Below, piece after piece: positions 57,923 to 64,000 of a stretch of 64,000 nt of DNA. Below the pieces are notes generated by a model, which saw nothing but the letters and a program-made list of their open reading frames with translations, ran no database searches and was not told the DNA's origin. Source of the DNA: Gammaproteobacteria bacterium (GTDB lineage: Bacteria > Pseudomonadota > Gammaproteobacteria > Pseudomonadales > Pseudomonadaceae). The translations under genes and the position numbers were made by a program. Each line of letters opens with the position of its first letter. The first letter of the stretch is position 1. The stretch lies in the NCBI GenBank assembly GCA_018816095.1, contig JAHIWP010000055.1:1-64000 (forward strand), read 5' to 3'.

Positions 57923-58494
57923 GCTGCTTGCTCCCGGTCACTGGCAATCAGTTGGCCGGGGGGCAGGGGTTTTTCCCATTTCCAGCTTTGTACGCTGCTG
58001 CCCACTTCGAGCATGTCGATGCAATCCACCGGGCAGGGCTCGACGCACAGGTCGCAGCCGGTGCATTCGCTGACGATCACGGTGTGCATCTGCTTGGCCG
58101 CGCCGACAATGGCGTCCACCGGGCAGGCCTGAATGCACTTGGTGCAGCCGATGCATTCGGCTTCGCGGATGTAGGCGACCATCTGCGGTTTTTCGCCTTC
58201 CACGGCGTCCAGTGGCTCGGCTTCAACATCGAGCAGATCCGCCAGCGCTTGGATGGTTGATTCGCCGCCCGGCGGGCATTTATTGATCTTGTCGCCGCCG
58301 GCAATCGCCTCGGCGTAGGGCTTACAGCCGGGGTAGCCGCACTGGCCGCACTGGGTTTGTGGCAGCAAGGCGTTGATTTGTTCGGCAATCGGGTTGCCTT
58401 CGACCTTGAAGCGTACGGCTGCGAAGCCAAGAATGGCGCCGGCCACCAAGCACAGGGCGAGCAATGCCAGAACGGCGATCAGCACCAGGCTCAT
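57919..58494 (-). CDS. rnfB: Electron transport complex subunit RnfB
   Basis: Ferredoxin-like subunit of 191 residues. An N-terminal span (about 4-26) anchors a cytoplasmic part with the four-cysteine Fe-S domain [18 protein letters not shown] and two [4Fe-4S] motifs ([12 protein letters not shown] and [12 protein letters not shown]). It passes electrons from ferredoxin to the other subunits. Overlaps rnfA and rnfC by 4 bases. Confidence 0.95.
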   Translation of the reverse strand: MSLVLIAVLALLALCLVAGAILGFAAVRFKVEGNPIAEQINALLPQTQCGQCGYPGCKPYAEAIAGGDKINKCPPGGESTIQALADLLDVEAEPLDAVEGEKPQMVAYIREAECIGCTKCIQACPVDAIVGAAKQMHTVIVSECTGCDLCVEPCPVDCIDMLEVGSSVQSWKWEKPLPPGQLIASDREQAA

Positions 58495-59075
58495 AGCTTG
58501 ATCAGCCCGCTAAAGCCCATAAAGGCCAGGGACATCAGCCCGGCGGTGATCATGCCGATGGCCGCGCCCTGGAAGGACTTCGGCACGTCGGCAATGGCAA
58601 TGCGCTCACGCATGGCGGCAAACAACACCAGCACCAGGGAGAAGCCCAGGCCGGCGGCGAAGCCATTGGCGGTGGCGGTGATAAAGGTGAATTCGGCCTT
58701 GTTGGCGTTGAGCAGGGCTACGCCGAGGACAATGCAGTTGGTGGTGATCAGCGGCAGGAAGATGCCCAGCACGCGGTACAGCAAGGGGCTGGTCTTGTTC
58801 ACCACCATCTCGGTGAACTGCACCACCACGGCAATCACCAGAATAAAACTGATGGTGCGCAGGTATTCGATATCCAGCGGCTTGAGCACGTACTGCTGCA
58901 CCAGATAACTGCACATAGCAGCCAGGGTCAGCACGAAAGTGGTGGCCAGGGACAGGCCGATGGCGGTCTCGATTTTCTTCGAAACCCCCATAAATGGGCA
59001 CAGGCCGAGAAACTGGACCAACACGAAGTTGTTAACCAGGATGGCGCTGACCATGATCAAGGCGAGTTCGGTCAT
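58491..59075 (-). CDS. rnfA: Electron transport complex subunit RnfA
   Basis: First gene of the rnf operon; a six-span inner-membrane protein (194 residues) with the conserved [13 protein letters not shown] and [14 protein letters not shown] motifs. It is the antisymmetric partner of RnfE in the complex. The 156 bp before it separate it from metG and should hold the operon promoter. Confidence 0.95.
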   Translation of the reverse strand: MTELALIMVSAILVNNFVLVQFLGLCPFMGVSKKIETAIGLSLATTFVLTLAAMCSYLVQQYVLKPLDIEYLRTISFILVIAVVVQFTEMVVNKTSPLLYRVLGIFLPLITTNCIVLGVALLNANKAEFTFITATANGFAAGLGFSLVLVLFAAMRERIAIADVPKSFQGAAIGMITAGLMSLAFMGFSGLIKL

Positions 59076-59231
59076 TGCAGGTTCCGTTAATGGACGGGCA
59101 AAGGCCGCAGGAAAAGGGCGCTTATTATCGATAAGCCGATGCGGCCATACAAGCCGGATCAGCGTTCCTGAGGTGTGGGCATAAGGCTAGCGCAGGCAGA
59201 GAGTCCTGACTGCGCTGATCCGTCGCAGAGT

Positions 59232-61274
59232 TTACTTAACCCGCTGGCCCGGCTTAGCGCCGCTGTCAGGGCTGAGCAGGTAGATTTCTTCACCGCCAGG
59301 GCCAGCAGCCAGGACCATGCCTTCGCTGACGCCGAACTTCATCTTGCGTGCGGCCAGGTTGGCCACGTACAGGGTCAGGCGGCCTTCCAGCTTGCTTGGG
59401 TCCGGGTAGGCGCTCTTGATGCCGCTGAACACGTTGCGCTTGGAATCGCCGATATCCAAGGTCAGGCGCAGCAATTTGTCGGCCCCTTCAACGAACTCGC
59501 ACTTCTCGATCAGGGCAATGCGCAGGTCGACGGCGGCAAAGGCATCAAAGGCGATCTCGGCAGCCAGCGGGTCTTTGCTCAGCTCGCCATTGCCAGCGGC
59601 TGCCGGAGCGGCTTCGCTGGCGGCCAGGTCTTCTTTTGAGGCTTCGATCATGGCGTCGATTTTCGCAGGCTCGATACGGGTTAGCAGGGCGCTGAATGGG
59701 TTGAGCTGGTGGTCCGCCAGCCAGTACTGATGGTCGTCCCAGGTCAGTGGCGCCACATTGAGGAAGGCTTCGGCATCTTTAGCCAGTTGCGGCAGCACCG
59801 GCTTCAAGAAAATCACCAACTGCCGGAACAGGTTCACGCCCAGGGCGCAGATGGCCTGTACTTCGGCCTCCTTGCCTTCTTGTTTGTTCAGCGCCCACGG
59901 GGCTTTGTCGGCGATCCAGGCGTTGGCGCGGTCGGCCAGGGCCATGATTTCGCGCATGGCACGGGCGAAGTCACGGACTTCATAGGCTTCGGCGATAGAC
60001 GGCGCAGCGTCGGCAAAGGCCTCGGTCAGCTCGGGGGCGATGTTGCCGGCCAAGAGCAGGCCGTTATTGCCTTTGTGGATAAAACCGGCGCAGCGGCTGG
60101 CGATATTCACCACTTTGCCGACTAGGTCGGAATTGACCTTCTGCACAAAGTCTTCGAGGTTGAGGTCAAGGTCATCCACGCCACGGCCCAGTTTGGCTGC
60201 GTAGTAGTAGCGCAGGTACTCGGGGTTAAGGTGGTCGAGGTAGGTGCGCGCTTTAATAAAGGTGCCGCGCGATTTGGACATTTTTTGCCCGTTGACCGTC
60301 AGGTAGCCGTGCACAGCGACTGCGGTAGGCTTGCGGTAGCCCGCGCCTTCGAGCATGGCCGGCCAGAACAGGGTGTGGAAGTTGACGATGTCCTTGCCGA
60401 TAAAGTGGTACAGCTCGGCGGTCGAATCGCTGCCCCAGAACTCGTTGAAATCCAGTTCAGGTGTGCGCGCGCAGAGGTTCTTGAAGCTGGCCATGTAGCC
60501 GATTGGCGCATCCAGCCAAACGTAGAAGTATTTGCCTGGCTCGTCGGGGATCTCGAAACCGAAGTACGGCGCATCACGGCTGATGTCCCATTCCTGCAGG
60601 CCGGAGTCCAGCCATTCGGCAATCTTGTTGGCGACGGGGTCTTGCAGTGCGCCGCTGCGGGTCCAGCTTTTCAGCATGGCCTCAAAATCAGGCAGTTTGA
60701 AGAAAAAGTGCTTGGAATCGCGCAGTACCGGTATCGCGCCGGAGATCGCCGAGCGCGGGTTCTTCAGCTCGGTTGGCTCGTAGGTGGCGCCGCACTTTTC
60801 GCAGTTATCGCCGTACTGATCTTCGGTCGCGCATTTCGGGCAGGTGCCTTTGATAAAACGGTCAGCGAGGAACATACCCTTTTCAGGGTCGAAGTACTGC
60901 GTGACCGAGCGCGTAGCGATATGCCCAGCGTCGCGCAACTTTAAGTAGATTGCCTCCGACAGCTCGCGGTTTTCATCCGAGTGGGTCGAGTGGTAGTTGT
61001 CGAAGTTCACCCCGAAGCCCGCGAAGTCGGCGGTGTGCTCGGCTTGCACATTGGCGATCAACTGCTCTGGGGTGATGCCTTCTTTCTCGGCGCGCAACAT
61101 GATTGCCGAGCCATGCGCATCGTCGGCGCACACATAAATAGCCTGGTTGCCGCGCAGCTTCTGGAAACGCACCCACATGTCGGTCTGGATGTACTCGAGC
61201 ATATGGCCGAGGTGGATCGAACCGTTGGCGTAGGGCAGGGCGCTGGTGACGAGAATTTTGCGGGCTTGGCTCAT
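59232..61274 (-). CDS. metG: Methionyl-tRNA synthetase
   Basis: Charges tRNA-Met. The start at 61274 gives 680 residues ([26 protein letters not shown]); the frame extending to 61433 is not translated. The HIGH motif appears as HLGH, the zinc knuckle as CPKC...CEKC, and KMSKS as [12 protein letters not shown]-terminal tRNA-binding domain (about 575-680) is fused as in E. coli. Divergent from mrp. Confidence 0.97.
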   Translation of the reverse strand: MSQARKILVTSALPYANGSIHLGHMLEYIQTDMWVRFQKLRGNQAIYVCADDAHGSAIMLRAEKEGITPEQLIANVQAEHTADFAGFGVNFDNYHSTHSDENRELSEAIYLKLRDAGHIATRSVTQYFDPEKGMFLADRFIKGTCPKCATEDQYGDNCEKCGATYEPTELKNPRSAISGAIPVLRDSKHFFFKLPDFEAMLKSWTRSGALQDPVANKIAEWLDSGLQEWDISRDAPYFGFEIPDEPGKYFYVWLDAPIGYMASFKNLCARTPELDFNEFWGSDSTAELYHFIGKDIVNFHTLFWPAMLEGAGYRKPTAVAVHGYLTVNGQKMSKSRGTFIKARTYLDHLNPEYLRYYYAAKLGRGVDDLDLNLEDFVQKVNSDLVGKVVNIASRCAGFIHKGNNGLLLAGNIAPELTEAFADAAPSIAEAYEVRDFARAMREIMALADRANAWIADKAPWALNKQEGKEAEVQAICALGVNLFRQLVIFLKPVLPQLAKDAEAFLNVAPLTWDDHQYWLADHQLNPFSALLTRIEPAKIDAMIEASKEDLAASEAAPAAAGNGELSKDPLAAEIAFDAFAAVDLRIALIEKCEFVEGADKLLRLTLDIGDSKRNVFSGIKSAYPDPSKLEGRLTLYVANLAARKMKFGVSEGMVLAAGPGGEEIYLLSPDSGAKPGQRVK

Positions 61275-61431
61275 GGGAATTGGCTGCACTGGTAACTCAG
61301 AGAAGCCGGTAACTATATAGGTGCAGCGGATATTTTTCATCCATGAGCGCTGCGCCAGGCTATGGGCATGCGCCAGCAAGCGCGCTCGGGTAGGATGTCC
61401 GCCTGCTTTACTCAGTCTTTCGGAGTCTTCC

Positions 61432-62523
61432 ATGAGTGTCGTTACCCGTGCAGCGGTTGAAGCCGCGCTGTCCCAATACGCCGACCCCCACCTAAATCAG
61501 GACCCGGTCAGCGCCGGCTGCGTGCGTGAGGTGGATATTCAGGGTGGTCAAGTCAAGGTGCGCCTGCAGTTGGGCTATGCCGCCGGGTTATTCAAGGCTG
61601 GCTGGGCGCAGATGCTGCAGATGGCACTGGAGGCGCTCGATGGCGTCGAGCGTGTGCTGGTGCAGGTCGATTGCGTGATTGAGGCGCACAAGGCGCAGGA
61701 TCAGGTGCCGGCGCTGGCGAATGTGAAAAACGTGATTGCCGTGGCATCCGGCAAAGGCGGGGTGGGTAAATCCACCACTGCCGCCAATCTGGCGTTGGCG
61801 CTGGCTCGTGAGGGTGCCAAGGTTGGCATTCTGGATGCCGATATCTATGGGCCGAGCCAGGGCATCATGTTTGGTATCCCCGAAGGCACGCGGCCAGAGG
61901 TGAAAGACCAGAAGTGGTTTGTGCCGCTCAAGGCCCATGGTGTGGAAGTGATGTCCATGGCCTTTCTCACCGATGAAAACACCCCGGTGGTCTGGCGCGG
62001 GCCGATGGTCTCCGGTGCGCTGCTGCAATTGATCACCCAGACCGCCTGGAATGACCTGGATTACCTGGTGGTGGACATGCCGCCGGGCACCGGTGATATC
62101 CAGCTGACCCTGGCGCAAAAGGTCCCAGTGGCCGGTGCGGTAATCGTCACCACGCCGCAGGATCTGGCCCTGTTGGATGCTAAGAAGGGCGTGGAGATGT
62201 TCCGTAAAGTGAACATTCCGGTGCTTGGCGTTGTAGAAAACATGGCCGTACATATCTGCTCGAACTGCGGTCATGCCGAGCATCTATTCGGTGAAGGCGG
62301 TGGTGAGAAGCTGGCGGCGCAGTTTGGCGTCGATCTGTTGGCATCCTTGCCGCTGTCGATGGCCATTCGCATGCAGTCTGATGGCGGTAAGCCAACCACT
62401 ATCGCTGATCCGGAAAGCCAGATCGCGATGATCTATCAGGAAACTGCGCGTAATGTGGGTGCACGCATTGCTCAAGGTGGCGCGCAGCAGGCGATGCCGA
62501 GCATTGTGATCAGCGAAGATTGA
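61432..62523 (+). CDS. mrp: Iron-sulfur cluster carrier Mrp/ApbC (P-loop NTPase)
   Basis: Carries Fe-S clusters to target proteins in the cytoplasm. The 363-residue protein starts at 61432 after CGGAG; an earlier ATG at 61321 overlaps the metG promoter. A MIP18-like N-terminal domain (about 5-90) precedes the deviant Walker [10 protein letters not shown] (107-115), [15 protein letters not shown] and the cysteine pair in [16 protein letters not shown] that binds the cluster. All needed residues are present. Confidence 0.95.
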   Translation: MSVVTRAAVEAALSQYADPHLNQDPVSAGCVREVDIQGGQVKVRLQLGYAAGLFKAGWAQMLQMALEALDGVERVLVQVDCVIEAHKAQDQVPALANVKNVIAVASGKGGVGKSTTAANLALALAREGAKVGILDADIYGPSQGIMFGIPEGTRPEVKDQKWFVPLKAHGVEVMSMAFLTDENTPVVWRGPMVSGALLQLITQTAWNDLDYLVVDMPPGTGDIQLTLAQKVPVAGAVIVTTPQDLALLDAKKGVEMFRKVNIPVLGVVENMAVHICSNCGHAEHLFGEGGGEKLAAQFGVDLLASLPLSMAIRMQSDGGKPTTIADPESQIAMIYQETARNVGARIAQGGAQQAMPSIVISED

Positions 62524-62581
62524 TTTGGCAGTGGCGCACGCACGTGCGCCACATCTTGCTCGCAGATAAATGCGCGCCCAT

Positions 62582-62611
62582 AAAAAAGCCCCGCACTAGG
62601 CGGGGCTTTTT
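62582..62611. terminator. Terminator between mrp and the cold-shock gene
   Basis: AAAAAGCCCCGC pairs with GCGGGGCTTTTT around a 5-base loop and can act on both converging transcripts. Confidence 0.9.
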
Positions 62612-62631
62612 ATCAAGCGAGTTAGATCAGG

Positions 62632-62841
62632 TTATACAACCTGAACTTCCTCAGCCTGCATGCCTTTCTGGCCGCGGGTAGCGACGAAAGTCACTGCCTG
62701 GCCTTCTTTCAGGCTCTTGAAGCCATCGCTCTGGATCGCTTTGAAGTGTACGAACAGGTCGTCACCGGACTGTGGGGTGATGAAGCCGTAGCCTTTCTCA
62801 TCGTTGAACCACTTAACGGTGCCATTTTGACGATTCGACAT
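62632..62841 (-). CDS. Cold-shock-domain protein (CspA family)
   Basis: Single OB-fold nucleic-acid-binding protein of 69 residues. RNP1 KGYGFIT and RNP2 LFVHF are present, with the aromatic residues of the binding face (W11, F12, F20, F31, H33, F34). AGGAG lies 7 bases before the ATG. It may act as an RNA chaperone; the inducing condition is unknown. The long gap upstream could hold a structured 5' leader. Confidence 0.96.
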   Translation of the reverse strand: MSNRQNGTVKWFNDEKGYGFITPQSGDDLFVHFKAIQSDGFKSLKEGQAVTFVATRGQKGMQAEEVQVV

Positions 62842-63162
62842 GTTATGTCTCCTAAAGATTTTATTAACAGCCCTGGAAAAGCCCAGGCCGGGACTGAGTG
62901 CAACGAGTACTAGGAGTCGGACGATGTTTGGATCGAAATCTAGGCATCATGAAGCGATTCGCGGTGACACATGCAGCACAGTGGGGAACACGATACCCGC
63001 TTTTAGCGCTAAGCGCGAATGCTCTGTGCATCTTTCTGTTATTTAGCGATGGGCTGCTCTTGGCGATTTGCCCTACGGCTGTTTTCAGAGCCTTTGAACC
63101 CAGTCGCGCGGCCCGGTAAGATGCGTGCACTTTTCACCCTTCGCTATAGCAGGACAGTCGCC
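62842..63162. other. 321-bp gap between the cold-shock gene and dcd
   Basis: No gene is supported. It must contain the promoters and 5' leaders of both divergent genes. A short palindrome, CTGGAAAAGCCCAG near 62871-62884, lies in the presumed cold-shock leader. Nothing else was recognised. Confidence 0.5.
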
Positions 63163-63729
63163 ATGAGCATCAAATCGGATAAGTGGATTCGCCGCATGGC
63201 TCAAGAGCACGGCATGATTGAGCCGTTTGTCGAGCGCCAGGTACGTGTTGAGGGTGCGCAGCCACTGATTTCTTACGGCGTTTCCAGCTACGGTTATGAC
63301 GTACGTTGCGCTGATGAATTCAAGGTGTTCACCAACATCAACTCGGCGACTGTCGACCCTAAGAACTTCGATGAGAAGAGCTTTGTCGATGTGAAAAGCG
63401 ATGTGTGCATCATTCCACCGAACTCTTTTGCGCTGGCGCGCACTGTGGAATTCTTCCGTATTCCTCGTGATGTGTTGACCATCTGCCTGGGTAAAAGCAC
63501 CTATGCGCGCTGCGGTATTATCGTCAACGTCACGCCGCTGGAGCCGGAATGGGAAGGCCACGTGACCTTGGAATTCTCTAACACCACCACCTTGCCGGCG
63601 AAAATCTACGCCAACGAAGGCGTCGCGCAAATGCTATTCCTGCAGTCTGATGAGGCCTGTGAAGTGTCCTACAAGGACCGGGGTGGCAAGTACCAAGGTC
63701 AGCTGGGCGTGACCCTGCCAAGGGCCTGA
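63163..63729 (+). CDS. dcd: dCTP deaminase
   Basis: Deaminates dCTP to dUTP. The start at 63163 ([18 protein letters not shown]) gives the standard 188 residues; frames from 63019 include extra non-homologous residues. The motifs [25 protein letters not shown] and [20 protein letters not shown] are the catalytic and nucleotide-binding regions. Confidence 0.97.
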   Translation: MSIKSDKWIRRMAQEHGMIEPFVERQVRVEGAQPLISYGVSSYGYDVRCADEFKVFTNINSATVDPKNFDEKSFVDVKSDVCIIPPNSFALARTVEFFRIPRDVLTICLGKSTYARCGIIVNVTPLEPEWEGHVTLEFSNTTTLPAKIYANEGVAQMLFLQSDEACEVSYKDRGGKYQGQLGVTLPRA

Positions 63730-63743
63730 GTGGTTGATCCAAT

Positions 63744-63771
63744 AAAAAGCCGGGCGATGCCCGGCTTTTTA
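63744..63771. terminator. Terminator between dcd and nadE
   Basis: AAAAAGCCGGGC pairs with GCCCGGCTTTTT around a 3-base loop, usable by both converging genes. Confidence 0.9.
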
Positions 63772-63819
63772 TTGTCCGTAATTTTTATGGGGCGCCATCC
63801 TTGGTGAGCCCCTAGGTTT

Positions 63820-64000
63820 TCATGGTGCTAATGGCAGTTCGCGCTTGTGGCGGGTGGCGTCAAAGGTGCGCACGATAATGGCGTAGGCTTCTTCGCGCAC
63901 CGGTTGGCCGTGTAGGAAAGCGTCTATTTCTGCATAGCTAACGCCGTGGGCTTCCTCATCCGGTTTGCCGGGGCGCAGCTCTTCCAGGTCGGCGGTCGGC
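63820..64000 (-). CDS. nadE: NH3-dependent NAD synthetase NadE, C-terminal fragment (cut by window edge)
   Basis: The last 60 residues on the minus strand read [20 protein letters not shown] and continue with [14 protein letters not shown], ending HKRELPLAP before TGA. This is the characteristic C-terminus of bacterial NadE, where the segment LxPGKPDE...GVxYxEID lines the active site near NAD and the end pattern HKRxxPxxP is conserved. The rest of the gene lies beyond 64000. Convergent with dcd. In P. aeruginosa nadE is, to my knowledge, far from dcd, so this is a local arrangement. Confidence 0.88.
   Translation of the reverse strand, partial: PTADLEELRPGKPDEEAHGVSYAEIDAFLHGQPVREEAYAIIVRTFDATRHKRELPLAP

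Overview
The window is chromosomal DNA from a Pseudomonas-like gammaproteobacterium. It has high GC, Pseudomonas codon use, an xcp-type type II secretion cluster, NAD-GDH of the large 180-kDa class, a MotY flagellar protein and an rnf-nth operon. Gene order matches blocks I know from P. aeruginosa: xcp to pepN, then the moxR/bat operon and gdhB; rnt-pyrC-motY-argG-gloA; nth-rnf; and metG-mrp-dcd. Most of the window is core genome. The accessory or unusual parts are the left edge, the 27.3-35.0 kb block and a few intergenic elements.

Region by region. (1) 1-1.2 kb: the right end of an IS30-family element sits inside a gene for an M66 (StcE/TagA-like) metalloprotease lipoprotein and truncates it before its zinc site. 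(2) 1.4-11.4 kb: type II secretion genes, with gspD divergent from gspEFGHIJKLM. No gspC (xcpP) is present, and GspD carries an extra C-terminal SPOR-like domain. (3) 11.5-12.1 kb: one tRNA-Val and two identical tRNA-Asp genes, then a 28-residue acidic peptide gene. (4) 12.2-27.3 kb: AraC regulator, fadH, small metabolic and hypothetical genes, nadK, a phosphoesterase, a rhomboid protease, DUF1315, DUF2797 and pepN. (5) 27.3-35.0 kb: a 628-bp regulatory region with an exact-consensus sigma-54 promoter, followed by DUF1302, DUF1329, Ycf48-like and MMPL/RND genes, probably one envelope export system. (6) 35.3-42.2 kb: minus-strand moxR-DUF58-DUF4381-batA-batBC-batD operon. (7) 42.3-47.2 kb: gdhB. 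(8) 47.3-51.9 kb: rnt, pyrC, motY (with a FliA-type promoter), argG, gloA. (9) 52.0-59.1 kb: PA3496-family gene, nth and rnfABCDGE, with a 111-bp palindromic element between rnfD and rnfC. (10) 59.2-64.0 kb: metG, mrp, cspA-like, dcd and the 3' end of nadE.

How the genes work together. The T2SS pseudopilins, ATPase and platform proteins form a complete inner-membrane machine and pseudopilus except for GspC and the prepilin peptidase, which must be encoded elsewhere or be dispensable. The adjacent M66 lipoprotein is a plausible former substrate. The DUF1302/DUF1329/Ycf48/MMPL set has an outer-membrane barrel, a periplasmic lipid-binding-like protein, a beta-propeller and an inner-membrane exporter. 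With its sigma-54 promoter it is the best candidate here for a little-described system. The Rnf genes encode a six-subunit membrane electron-transfer complex. No CRISPR array, prophage or defence island was seen.
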